From: Blautia hydrogenotrophica DSM 10507
Lineage (GTDB): Bacteria > Bacillota > Clostridia > Lachnospirales > Lachnospiraceae
Reading direction: 5' to 3'
Length of the DNA: 64,000 nucleotides
Assembly: GCF_034356035.1 (NCBI RefSeq)
Contig: NZ_CP136423.1
Location: 1,426,001-1,490,000 of the forward strand
Part shown: piece after piece, positions 53,025 to 61,903 of the stretch
How the letters are laid out: each line of letters starts with the position of its first letter
Numbering within the stretch: the stretch's first letter is position 1
Position numbers and translations under genes: made by a program
The notes under the pieces: generated by a model
What the model was told of the DNA's origin: nothing
What the model saw: the letters and a program-made list of their open reading frames with translations, nothing else
Database searches by the model: none

Positions 53025-54419
53025 ATGGAAAAGACGATGGAAAAGATTGTGGCTCTGGCGAAAGCGAGAGGATTTGTGTACCCGGGTTCTGAGATTTATG
53101 GCGGCCTGGCAAATACCTGGGATTACGGAAACCTGGGCGTGGAGCTGAAAAATAATGTAAAAAAAGCTTGGTGGCAGAAATTTATTCAGGAATCCCCCTA
53201 CAATGTGGGTGTGGACTGCGCGATCTTAATGAACCCGCAGACCTGGGTGGCTTCTGGACATCTGGGCGGCTTTTCAGACCCATTGATGGACTGTAAGGAA
53301 TGTCATGAGCGTTTTCGGGCTGACAAGCTGATCGAAGACTATAGTGCCGAGAAGGGGATTGAGTTGGAGGGCAGCGTGGATGCCTGGTCTCAGGAACAGA
53401 TGATGGATTTTATCAAGGAACACAACGTGCCCTGCCCCACCTGCGGCAAGCACAATTTCACGGACATTCGCCAGTTCAACCTGATGTTTAAGACGTTCCA
53501 GGGTGTTACTGAGGATGCCAAGAATACCGTATATTTGAGACCAGAGACTGCTCAGGGCATTTTTGTGAACTTTAAGAATGTTCAGAGAACTTCCAGAAAA
53601 AAACTGCCTTTCGGAATCGGCCAGATTGGAAAATCCTTCCGAAATGAGATTACTCCCGGTAACTTTACGTTCCGTACCAGAGAGTTTGAGCAGATGGAGC
53701 TGGAATTTTTCTGTGAACCGGATACGGATTTGGAGTGGTTTGCATACTGGAAGAAGTTTTGCTTAGATTGGCTGAGTTCTCTGGGACTGAAGGAGGATGA
53801 AGTGCGCTATCGTGATCACGAGAAGGAAGAGCTGTCCTTCTACAGCAAGGCTACCACGGATGTGGAATTTCTGTTCCCATTTGGCTGGGGTGAGCTGTGG
53901 GGAATCGCGGACCGTACGGATTACGATCTGACTCAGCACCAGAATGTTTCAGGGGAAGATCTGACTTATTTTGACGATGAGAAGAAACAGAGATATATTC
54001 CTTATGTCATTGAGCCCTCCTTGGGAGCAGACCGAATGGTTTTGGCTTTCCTGTGCAGTGCTTATGATGAGGAGGTTTTGGACGAGGAGAAAAATGATGT
54101 ACGTACGGTTCTTCATTTCCATCCGGTTCTGGCACCGGTGAAGATTGGCGTGTTGCCACTGTCTAAGAAACTGAATGAAGGTGCGCTCAAGATTTATGAG
54201 CAGTTGTCCAAAAAGTATAACTGTGAGTATGACGACCGGGGAAATATCGGGAAACGTTACCGTAGACAGGACGAGATCGGAACACCTTTCTGTGTGACCT
54301 ACGATTTTGATTCCGAGGAGGACGGCTCAGTGACTGTGAGAGACCGAGATACCATGGAGCAGGTGCGCGTCAAAATTGAGGAACTAGACGCTTATTTTGC
54401 GGATAAATTTGTGTTCTAG
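53025..54419 (+). CDS. glyS: Glycyl-tRNA synthetase (alpha2 type)
   Basis: 464 residues, a homodimeric class II enzyme of the eukaryote/archaea-like GlyRS type, not the GlyQ/GlyS tetramer. The N-terminus [21 protein letters not shown], zinc-like CKECHERF and CPTCGKHNF segments, class II motif 2 ([25 protein letters not shown]), motif 3 ([14 protein letters not shown]) and the anticodon domain are all present. ATG at 53025 after AGGAG; an alternative ATG is at 53037. It has its own promoter and no T-box, whereas many Bacillota glycyl synthetase genes carry one. Confidence 0.94.
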   Translation: MEKTMEKIVALAKARGFVYPGSEIYGGLANTWDYGNLGVELKNNVKKAWWQKFIQESPYNVGVDCAILMNPQTWVASGHLGGFSDPLMDCKECHERFRADKLIEDYSAEKGIELEGSVDAWSQEQMMDFIKEHNVPCPTCGKHNFTDIRQFNLMFKTFQGVTEDAKNTVYLRPETAQGIFVNFKNVQRTSRKKLPFGIGQIGKSFRNEITPGNFTFRTREFEQMELEFFCEPDTDLEWFAYWKKFCLDWLSSLGLKEDEVRYRDHEKEELSFYSKATTDVEFLFPFGWGELWGIADRTDYDLTQHQNVSGEDLTYFDDEKKQRYIPYVIEPSLGADRMVLAFLCSAYDEEVLDEEKNDVRTVLHFHPVLAPVKIGVLPLSKKLNEGALKIYEQLSKKYNCEYDDRGNIGKRYRRQDEIGTPFCVTYDFDSEEDGSVTVRDRDTMEQVRVKIEELDAYFADKFVF

Positions 54420-54573
54420 GTGTCGTAAGCTGTACTTTAGGGTATTTGTGGGCTGTGGATTTTCAAGTACAGGATGTTTGGAGGGAGACAGACAATTTGA
54501 AGTAAATATACTTCCGTAATTTCTCTGTGTTCGGAATTCCGGGAGTACATATAAAAATTGAGGAGGGGATTTT

Positions 54574-55821
54574 ATGGCAGCAGCTAAGAAGAGAAATATT
54601 ATTGTGGGGCAGTCAGGGGGGCCGACCTCGGTCATCAATTCCAGCCTTGCCGGTGTGTACAAAAATGCGATTGAGCGTGGGTTTCACAAAGTCTATGGCA
54701 TGCTTCATGGGATTCAGGGGCTATTGGATGAACAGTATGTGGACTTATCCACGCAAATTCACTCGGAGTTGGACATTGAGCTGCTGAAAAGGACGCCGTC
54801 TGCGTTTTTGGGATCCTGTCGCTATAAGCTTCCTGAGATTCATGAAAACCGTGAGATCTATGAGAAAATTTTTGAGATCTTAAACCGGCTGAGGATAGAG
54901 GCTTTCATCTACATCGGCGGCAATGATTCCATGGATACCATCAAGAAGTTGTCGGATTACGCGATACTGACCGGACAGAAACAGAAATTTCTGGGAGTTC
55001 CGAAAACCATCGACAATGACCTGGCACTCACTGATCACACACCTGGTTTTGGAAGTGCGGCGAAGTACATTGGTGCTTCCACAAAAGAGGTGATTCGGGA
55101 TGCACAGGGGCTGACCTACAAGAAGAATATGGTTACCATCATAGAAGTCATGGGTAGAAACGCGGGATGGCTGACAGGAGCGACAGCCCTGGCAAAGTCT
55201 GAGGACTGTGACGGCCCAGATTTGATTTATTTGCCGGAGGTTCCGTTTCATATTGACAAGTTCCTCGCAAAGGTGAGAGAGCTGTTAAAAAAGAAGACCT
55301 CCATTGTGGTGGCAGTCTCGGAAGGCATTAAGCTGGAGGATGGGCGCTACGTCTGTGAGCTGGGAAGCGTGGGTGATTATGTGGATGCCTTTGGCCATAA
55401 ACAGCTTCAGGGAACCGCTGCGTATCTGGCCAATTTCCTGGGAGCAGAGCTAGGCTGCAAGACCAGAGGGGTAGAATTATCCACTCTGCAAAGAAGTGCT
55501 TCGCATATGGCCTCCCGTGTGGATATCGATGAGGCGTTTATGGTAGGCGGAGCTGCGGTCAAGGCGGCAGACGAAGGGGACACTGGAAAAATGGTGGTGA
55601 TTGACCGTGTGTCGGATGACCCATATATGAGTGCGACTGGAATTTACGACGTACACAGAATCGCCAATGAGGAGAAGCTGGTGCCGAGAAACTGGATGAA
55701 CCGGGATGCGACTTATGTGACCAAGGATTTTATTGACTATGTGAAGCCTCTGATTCAGGGGGACTATCAGCCAATTATGGTAAATGGTCTGCCTCGGCAT
55801 TTGGTGCTGAAAAGAAAATAA
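54574..55821 (+). CDS. pfp: PPi-dependent 6-phosphofructokinase
   Basis: 415 residues. The nucleotide-site motif reads GGNDS (115-119) with Asp118, where ATP enzymes have Gly, and PKTIDND (143-149) with Lys144, where ATP enzymes have Gly. Both changes mark the pyrophosphate-dependent type. MGRNAGWLTG and the PEVPF segment also fit PFP. It reversibly phosphorylates fructose 6-phosphate with PPi. GAGGAGGGG precedes the ATG. No promoter with good elements was found in 54420-54573. Terminated at 55889; ppdK follows. Confidence 0.9.
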   Translation: MAAAKKRNIIVGQSGGPTSVINSSLAGVYKNAIERGFHKVYGMLHGIQGLLDEQYVDLSTQIHSELDIELLKRTPSAFLGSCRYKLPEIHENREIYEKIFEILNRLRIEAFIYIGGNDSMDTIKKLSDYAILTGQKQKFLGVPKTIDNDLALTDHTPGFGSAAKYIGASTKEVIRDAQGLTYKKNMVTIIEVMGRNAGWLTGATALAKSEDCDGPDLIYLPEVPFHIDKFLAKVRELLKKKTSIVVAVSEGIKLEDGRYVCELGSVGDYVDAFGHKQLQGTAAYLANFLGAELGCKTRGVELSTLQRSASHMASRVDIDEAFMVGGAAVKAADEGDTGKMVVIDRVSDDPYMSATGIYDVHRIANEEKLVPRNWMNRDATYVTKDFIDYVKPLIQGDYQPIMVNGLPRHLVLKRK

Positions 55822-55888
55822 AACAAGGGTTTTCAGGCAAAGTGCATTTTAAGGTACAGTAAAAGTTCGAAATAATTTGTTAATTGGT

Positions 55889-55925
55889 AAAAAGGGAGAA
55901 TTACTGAAGAATTCTCCCTTTTTTT
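55889..55925 (+). terminator. Terminator of pfp
   Basis: AAAAAGGGAGAATT (55889-55902), 7-base loop, AATTCTCCCTTTTT (55910-55923): a perfect 14-bp stem ending in T residues. Confidence 0.92.
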
Positions 55926-55938
55926 GGTATATTTGCCC

Positions 55939-55967
55939 TTGACTATTTAGATGTGAATCTTTAAAAT
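55939..55967 (+). promoter_or_regulatory. Promoter of ppdK
   Basis: TTGACT (55939-55944), 17-base spacer, TAAAAT (55962-55967), just after the pfp terminator. Confidence 0.8.
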
Positions 55968-56022
55968 AGGGATGTGCAAAAAATATTCATGTGTAAAGAC
56001 AAATAACAGGAGGAAATGTAAA

Positions 56023-58647
56023 ATGGCAAAATGGGTTTATATGTTTACAGAAGGTAATGCTACCATGAGAAACCTGCTTGGTGGAAAAGGTGCAAACCTG
56101 GCTGAGATGACCAACCTGGGTCTTCCGGTACCGCAGGGCTTTACCATCACCACTGAAGCTTGTACCCAGTACTACGAAGATGGTAGAAAGATCAACGATG
56201 AGATCATGGGCCAGATCATGGAAGCAATTACAAAGATGGAAGAGGTTACCGGAAAGAAATTCGGTGACAAAGAAAATCCACTGCTTGTTTCCGTTCGTTC
56301 TGGTGCGAGAGCTTCTATGCCTGGTATGATGGATACTATTCTGAATCTGGGTCTGAATGAGGAAGTTGTAGAGGTTCTGGCAGCTAAATCTGGCAATCCA
56401 CGTTGGGCTTGGGACTGCTACAGAAGATTTATCCAGATGTTCTCTGATGTTGTAATGGAAGTAGGTAAAAAATACTTCGAAGAGTTAATCGACAAGATGA
56501 AAGCAGAAAAAGGTGTGACTCAGGACGTTGACCTGACCGCAGAGGACCTGAAGAATCTGGCAGACCAGTTCAAGGCTGAATACAAAGAAAAAATCGGCGA
56601 GGACTTCCCGACTGATCCGAAGATGCAGTTGATGGAGGCGATCAAAGCCGTATTCCGTTCCTGGGACAACCCAAGAGCAAATGTATATCGTCGTGACAAC
56701 GACATTCCATATTCCTGGGGAACCGCTGTAAATGTACAGATGATGGCATTCGGTAACATGGGTGAGACTTCTGGTACCGGTGTCGCGTTTACCCGTGACC
56801 CAGCTACCGGTGAGAAGCACCTGATGGGCGAGTTCCTGATGAACGCTCAGGGTGAGGACGTAGTTGCTGGTGTTCGTACACCGCAGAAAATCGACCAGTT
56901 GAAAGAGGTTATGCCGGAAGTATACGATCAGTTCGTAGGTATCTGCCATAAACTGGAAGATCACTATAGAGATATGCAGGATATGGAGTTCACCATCGAG
57001 GACAGAAAACTGTATATGCTGCAGACACGTAATGGTAAGAGAACTGCAAAGGCAGCTCTGAAAATTGCCTGCGACCTGGTTGATGAGGGAATGATTACCG
57101 AGGAGAAGGCAGTTACCATGATTGATCCTCGTAACCTGGACACTCTGCTGCATCCGCAGTTCGACGCAGAAGCTCTGAAGAAGGCGGAGCCGATCGCGAA
57201 AGCTCTGGCTGCTTCACCAGGAGCTGCATGTGGTAAGATTGTCTTCACAGCAGAGGATGCAAAAGAGTGGGCTGCAAGAGGCGAGAAGGTTGTTCTGGTT
57301 CGTCTTGAGACCTCTCCAGAAGACATCGAAGGTATGAAAGCTTCCCAGGGTATTCTGACTGTACGCGGTGGTATGACTTCCCATGCAGCCGTAGTTGCCC
57401 GTGGTATGGGTACCTGCTGTGTATCTGGTTGCTCTGAGATCGCTATGGATGAGGCAAACAAGAAATTTACTCTGGCTGGAAAAGAATTCCACGAGGGAGA
57501 CTGGCTGTCCATCGACGGTTCCACCGGTAAAATCTATGACGGTGTCATTGATACGGTTGACGCTACCATCGCTGGTGAGTTCGAAAGAATTATGGCTTGG
57601 GCAGACAAATACAGAACTCTGAAAGTTCGTACCAATGCAGACACTCCTGCTGACGCTAAGAAAGCTCGTGAGCTGGGCGCAGAGGGAATCGGCCTTTGCC
57701 GTACCGAGCATATGTTCTTCGAGGGTGATAGAATCGACGCGTTCCGTGAGATGATCTGTGCGGATACCGTTGAGGAGAGAGAGGCTGCTCTGGAGAAGAT
57801 TCTTCCGGTACAGCAGGGAGACTTCGAGAAGCTGTATGAGGCTCTGGAAGGTAACCCAGTTACCATTCGTTTCCTGGATCCGCCTCTGCATGAGTTTGTT
57901 CCTACAGAGGAAGAGGATATTGAGAAGCTGGCGAAGGCTCAGGGCAAGACAGTAGAGCAGATTAAGACAATCATTGATTCTCTGCACGAGTTTAACCCGA
58001 TGATGGGTCATCGTGGCTGCCGTCTGGCGGTTACTTATCCAGAGATCGCGAAAATGCAGACGAAGGCTGTCATCCGCGCTGCAATCAATGTTCAGAAAGC
58101 ACATCCAGAATGGGATATGTGCCCAGAGATCATGATTCCGCTGGTAGGCGATGCAAAAGAGCTGAAAACTGTGAAGAAAGTGGTTGTGGAAGTTGCTGAC
58201 GCAGAGATCGCAGCAGCAGGAAGCGACTTGAAATATGAAGTGGGTACCATGATCGAGATTCCGAGAGCGTGTCTGACCGCAGACGACGTTGCAAAAGAGG
58301 CTGACTTCTTCTGCTTCGGAACCAACGACTTGACTCAGATGACCTATGGCTTCTCCCGTGACGATGCAGGAAAATTCCTGGATGCTTACTATGACGCTAA
58401 GATCTTCGAGAACGACCCATTTGCAAAATTAGATCAGACTGGCGTAGGCAAGCTGATGGAGATGGCTATCCAGTTAGGAAAACCAGTAAATCCGAACCTG
58501 CACATCGGTATCTGCGGTGAGCACGGCGGAGACCCAAGCTCCGTAGAGTTCTGCCATAAGATTGGCTTGGACTATGTATCTTGCTCTCCATTCCGTGTGC
58601 CGATCGCAAGACTGGCAGCAGCCCAGGCAGCTTTGAATAATAAATAA
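56023..58647 (+). CDS. ppdK: Pyruvate, phosphate dikinase
   Basis: 874 residues, full length. The N-terminal nucleotide domain (LLGGKGANLAEMTNLGLPVPQGFT, SVRSGARASMPGMMDTILNLG), the swivelling phosphohistidine domain with His454 in GGMTSHAAVVARGMG, and the PEP/pyruvate barrel (RTEHMFF, NPMMGHRGCRL, CGEHGGDP) are all clear. It converts pyruvate, ATP and Pi to PEP, AMP and PPi, reversibly. The ATG at 56023 follows AGGAGG by 8 bases; a frame back to 55972 is rejected. Codon choice differs from neighbours (many CTG, GGT, ACC, CGT), as expected for a very highly expressed gene. Confidence 0.96.
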   Translation: MAKWVYMFTEGNATMRNLLGGKGANLAEMTNLGLPVPQGFTITTEACTQYYEDGRKINDEIMGQIMEAITKMEEVTGKKFGDKENPLLVSVRSGARASMPGMMDTILNLGLNEEVVEVLAAKSGNPRWAWDCYRRFIQMFSDVVMEVGKKYFEELIDKMKAEKGVTQDVDLTAEDLKNLADQFKAEYKEKIGEDFPTDPKMQLMEAIKAVFRSWDNPRANVYRRDNDIPYSWGTAVNVQMMAFGNMGETSGTGVAFTRDPATGEKHLMGEFLMNAQGEDVVAGVRTPQKIDQLKEVMPEVYDQFVGICHKLEDHYRDMQDMEFTIEDRKLYMLQTRNGKRTAKAALKIACDLVDEGMITEEKAVTMIDPRNLDTLLHPQFDAEALKKAEPIAKALAASPGAACGKIVFTAEDAKEWAARGEKVVLVRLETSPEDIEGMKASQGILTVRGGMTSHAAVVARGMGTCCVSGCSEIAMDEANKKFTLAGKEFHEGDWLSIDGSTGKIYDGVIDTVDATIAGEFERIMAWADKYRTLKVRTNADTPADAKKARELGAEGIGLCRTEHMFFEGDRIDAFREMICADTVEEREAALEKILPVQQGDFEKLYEALEGNPVTIRFLDPPLHEFVPTEEEDIEKLAKAQGKTVEQIKTIIDSLHEFNPMMGHRGCRLAVTYPEIAKMQTKAVIRAAINVQKAHPEWDMCPEIMIPLVGDAKELKTVKKVVVEVADAEIAAAGSDLKYEVGTMIEIPRACLTADDVAKEADFFCFGTNDLTQMTYGFSRDDAGKFLDAYYDAKIFENDPFAKLDQTGVGKLMEMAIQLGKPVNPNLHIGICGEHGGDPSSVEFCHKIGLDYVSCSPFRVPIARLAAAQAALNNK

Positions 58648-58654
58648 GAGTTAT

Positions 58655-58817
58655 CACGAACCGAAAGGTGAGTGATAACTCGCTACCATGCGATTCGCAG
58701 AGAGAATTGCGTGGGTTCCTGGATTCACGAACCGAAAGGTGAGTGATAACTCGCTACCACGCGATTCGCAGAGAGAATTGCGTGGGTTCCTGGATTCACG
58801 AACCGAAAGGTGAGTGA
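58655..58817. repeat. 71-bp tandem repeat, 2.3 copies
   Basis: Units begin at 58655, 58726 and 58797; units 1 and 2 differ at one base (ACCATG versus ACCACG), and the third is cut after 21 bases. Each full unit has the motif CACGAACCGAAAGGTGAGTG, a GTTATCAC/GTGATAAC-type inverted element, and a CCACGCGATTC/GAATTGCGTGG stem. It lies between the ppdK stop and its terminator, so it is transcribed as 3' UTR. Confidence 0.92.
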
Positions 58818-58845
58818 CGTGTAAATGTGTTCCAACGGTTGAAAG

Positions 58846-58886
58846 ACCCCAGAGACAATACGAAAGTGTTGGCTCTGGGGTTTTTT
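58846..58886 (+). terminator. Terminator of ppdK
   Basis: ACCCCAGAG (58846-58854) and CTCTGGGGT (58873-58881) enclose CAATAC-GAAA-GTGTTG, followed by six T. Confidence 0.9.
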
Positions 58887-58921
58887 GGTGGTGCGCTTGG
58901 TGGCGCATGAAAGATTCTATG

Positions 58922-60535
58922 TCATTGGACATATTTTTCCAAGGTTCTTCGAACTGCCCCTGTGCTAGAGGTCATTTCTTCAAAATAGGTGGAGACAAGG
59001 TCTGCCATTTCGATCTCGAAAAGGTCGACGCCGAAGATCTGCTGACTTTTCAATATAGGTTCCAAAAGTTTTTTGGCTTGAAATTTCGAGCCAAGTGTCA
59101 CGCCGGATAAATAGGGACACAGAGTATCCAGCATGGGGTCTGGGCTTAGTTGAAAGGGAAGGCCGTTGTCATCGATAGCCATGAGATAACGGAGCCAACC
59201 TGCCAGAACGAGAGGGATTAGTTTTAAGTCAGACACAGAGAGATCTGGAGAATTGGCGTAAGCTTTTATGGTTTCTCCAAAACGAACCGCTAATTTCTGA
59301 GAAGTATCTGTCATGATACGCTGTGGCGTATCGGGCATAAAAGGATTGGGGATTCTGATGGTTAAAACGGTGTCCAGGAATTCTTGTGGATTTAAGATCT
59401 CAGGGTCTACCGCGACAGGGAGTCCTTCGCGATAACCGATTCCTTCCACGAGTCTGCGCAAGGTAGAGTCTTTCATCTCTGTGGAGATGAGTTCATAGCC
59501 CAGTAGGCAGCCGAAGATGGCTAGGGCAGTGTGCAGCGGATTGAGACAGGTGCATACTTTCATTTTTTCAACTTTGTCTACAGTTTCTCGACTGGCAAAG
59601 ACTACGCCACTTTTTTCAAGGGATGGCCGGCCATTAGGAAAGCTATCTTCTATGACGAGATATTCACTTTCCTCCGCGTTCACAAACGGCGCGATGTAGG
59701 TATTTTTACCAGTGATGAAAGGTTCTAGATCTTCGATACCGTCTTTTGTGAGCAGTTTTTTGATAGAAAGATCAGGACGAGGTGTAATTTTGTCGATCAT
59801 GGTCCAGGGGAAAGATACCTTTTGAGGCGTGTCAATGTAAGAGAGAAATTCTTTTTCTGTGAAATTTAAATCGGTCCATCTCTGAGCAAATGCACGTACG
59901 GCACGATACAGTTTGGTTCCATTGTGGGAACAGTTATCCATACTTACCATGGCAAGGGGGCTTTGACCCGCGAGAAACCGGGCGTACAAAAGAGCGGTGA
60001 TTTTTCCTATATAACTTTTTGGCAGATTAGGGCCGTGTTCCATGTCTTGTAAAACGGATGGCAGGAAATTTCCACTGTTGTCTTTTAAGTTATACCCCTT
60101 TTCTGTGATTGTAAAACTGGCAAACTGAAGGGTCTCTTTTTTGAAAATATCTTGCAGCCGTTGGAATTCTTTGAAGTGATCGGAATCTAAAGTGAGAGCT
60201 TCTACAATACTGCCGATTACTGTTTTTTCTATAGTTCCATTGGCCTTTAAAGTGACTAGGATACTGAGCCCATCGTGGGGGTGGTACATGTTTTCGATAA
60301 TTTCGTAGTCATATCCTTCTGCGACAATCAGTCCGGTGTGGATAGCGCCGCGATTCAAAAGAGTCTGCGCAAGATTGGCCTGGAAGGCGCGGAAGATATT
60401 TCCTGCACCAAAATGAATCCACTGAGGATGCTCATGTGTATATTCGGCGACAGCTTCACGATCATATTCAGGAAGTGAGTATCCCTTTTCTTCCCAGTCT
60501 TTGTAAAAGCTCAGTCCCAGTTTGTCTAATTTCAT
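58922..60535 (-). CDS. uxuB: D-fructuronate (D-mannonate) oxidoreductase UxuB
   Basis: 537 residues, polyol-specific long-chain dehydrogenase family. IHFGAGNIFRAFQANL is the N-terminal dinucleotide fold, SMDNCSHNG the conserved middle loop, and KVCTCLNPLHTALA holds the catalytic Lys with the Asn/His partners. It reduces fructuronate to mannonate with NADH. Mannitol or tagaturonate dehydrogenase are possible from family alone, but the adjacent uxuA and uxaC fix the role. The ATG overlaps the uxuA stop by four bases. Confidence 0.92.
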   Translation of the reverse strand: MKLDKLGLSFYKDWEEKGYSLPEYDREAVAEYTHEHPQWIHFGAGNIFRAFQANLAQTLLNRGAIHTGLIVAEGYDYEIIENMYHPHDGLSILVTLKANGTIEKTVIGSIVEALTLDSDHFKEFQRLQDIFKKETLQFASFTITEKGYNLKDNSGNFLPSVLQDMEHGPNLPKSYIGKITALLYARFLAGQSPLAMVSMDNCSHNGTKLYRAVRAFAQRWTDLNFTEKEFLSYIDTPQKVSFPWTMIDKITPRPDLSIKKLLTKDGIEDLEPFITGKNTYIAPFVNAEESEYLVIEDSFPNGRPSLEKSGVVFASRETVDKVEKMKVCTCLNPLHTALAIFGCLLGYELISTEMKDSTLRRLVEGIGYREGLPVAVDPEILNPQEFLDTVLTIRIPNPFMPDTPQRIMTDTSQKLAVRFGETIKAYANSPDLSVSDLKLIPLVLAGWLRYLMAIDDNGLPFQLSPDPMLDTLCPYLSGVTLGSKFQAKKLLEPILKSQQIFGVDLFEIEMADLVSTYFEEMTSSTGAVRRTLEKYVQ

Positions 60536-61605
60536 ATACTGCCAGCTCCTTTCTCAATGGCTTCCCAGAGGCCATTTAAATACGCGGCTCCTAGAGCACG
60601 GTCATAGAGTCCATATCCGGGCATGGCTACCTCGTCCCAGATCATGCGTCCATGGTCCGGACGTATTGGACCGGAAAAACCAGTTTCATATAGGGCCTTC
60701 ATGATTTCATACATATCAAAAGTGCCATCAGAGGACAGATGGGCAGCTTCCTCGAAATTTGTGGGAGAATGAAATTTCAGATTTCTCACGTGTGCAAAGT
60801 GAATGCGGCCTTTGAATGAACGTATCATATCCGGAAGATCATTTTCCAGATTGGTTCCATAGGAACCAGAACAAAAGGTCACGCCGTTATGAGGATTATC
60901 CACTGCTTTCAGCATACGAAGGATATTTTCTTTGTTTGTGATAATTCGAGGAAGTCCGAATACACTCCATGCAGGATCATCGGGGTGTATCGCCAGATTA
61001 ATCTGGTATTTGTCGCAGACGGGCATGACTCTCTCTAGAAAGTATTGGAGATTTTGAAATAGCTGTTCCTCATTTATATTTTGATAGAGTGAGAACAGTT
61101 CTTTGATATGTTCCATACGCTCAGGTTCCCAACCCGGCATGACAGCTCCATTGGTATGATTGGAGATGGAATGAAACATTTCCTCTGGCTTAAGTGCATC
61201 GACGGCCTCCTGGGTGTAGGCTAAGACAGTGGAACCGTCGTCTCTTACACGGGCCAATTCTGTCCGGGTCCAATCAAACACAGGCATGAAATTATAACAG
61301 ACCAGGTGAAGGTCTTCTAGGCCAAGGTTTTCCAGTGTTTGGATATAATTGTCAATATAGAAGTCTCTGTCTGAACAGCCTGCTTTGATGGCGTCGTGTA
61401 CATTGACACTTTCAATGCCGGAAATGTGCAGACCGGAGGTTTCAATTTCTTTTTTTAGCGAGCGAATGCGTTCACGGCTCCAGATTTCACCGGGAGAGGT
61501 GTCATATAAGGTGGTGATGACGCCGGTGACACCGGGAATCTGTCTGATTTGTTTTAAGGTAACGGTATCAAATTTACTGCCGTACCATCTCAATGTCATT
61601 TCCAT
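60532..61605 (-). CDS. uxuA: D-mannonate dehydratase UxuA
   Basis: 357 residues. MEMTLRWYG at the start parallels E. coli UxuA; GVTGVITTLY, YNFMPVFDWTRTEL, AIHPDDPAWSVFGLPRI, FCSGSYGTNLENDLPDMI and MRPDHGR-like IRPDHGRMIW are the family and metal-site motifs. It dehydrates mannonate to 2-keto-3-deoxygluconate. The ATG at 61605 has AAGGAG 13 bases upstream, slightly far. It is first in the uxuA-uxuB operon and divergent from uxaC. Confidence 0.94.
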   Translation of the reverse strand: MEMTLRWYGSKFDTVTLKQIRQIPGVTGVITTLYDTSPGEIWSRERIRSLKKEIETSGLHISGIESVNVHDAIKAGCSDRDFYIDNYIQTLENLGLEDLHLVCYNFMPVFDWTRTELARVRDDGSTVLAYTQEAVDALKPEEMFHSISNHTNGAVMPGWEPERMEHIKELFSLYQNINEEQLFQNLQYFLERVMPVCDKYQINLAIHPDDPAWSVFGLPRIITNKENILRMLKAVDNPHNGVTFCSGSYGTNLENDLPDMIRSFKGRIHFAHVRNLKFHSPTNFEEAAHLSSDGTFDMYEIMKALYETGFSGPIRPDHGRMIWDEVAMPGYGLYDRALGAAYLNGLWEAIEKGAGSI

Positions 61606-61654
61606 AGATGATTCATGTCTCCTTTTCTTCTTATTGTGCGATTTTTGGGTACGG

Positions 61655-61682
61655 CGGCAGGGCAGTGTTATATGCCCTGCCG
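61655..61682 (-). promoter_or_regulatory. Hairpin in the uxuA 5' UTR
   Basis: CGGCAGGGCA (61655-61664) and TGCCCTGCCG (61673-61682) are perfect arms with an 8-base loop, about 50 bases before the uxuA start on the minus strand. A T run follows only on the plus strand. Confidence 0.6.
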
Positions 61683-61749
61683 TTTTAGCGAGCCAGAGTG
61701 AACAGAAAAAAACTGACAAACTGACACATATATCGGTAATTTGAATCTT

Positions 61750-61777
61750 ATTATACGTTTTGCGGCGAAAAAGCAAA
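61750..61777 (-). promoter_or_regulatory. Promoter of uxuA-uxuB
   Basis: On the minus strand TTTGCT (61777-61772), 16-base spacer, TATAAT (61755-61750). A doubled AAACTGAC-type repeat lies just downstream (61701-61730 region). Confidence 0.6.
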
Positions 61778-61903
61778 GGGATAGGATTGTGTCGAAGATT
61801 GCAAATGTTGCTGTTTTTTTAGGAGTGGACCAGAGTCGTTTTATCAGGGGACTTTCTGTGATATCCTATAGAAAAAAGATTGGATAAAAGAGAGGAGAGA
61901 GGG

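Noticed and set aside
58655..58817. CRISPR array suggested by repeated blocks
   Set aside because: The repeats are contiguous 71-bp tandem units without unique spacers, and no cas genes are near.
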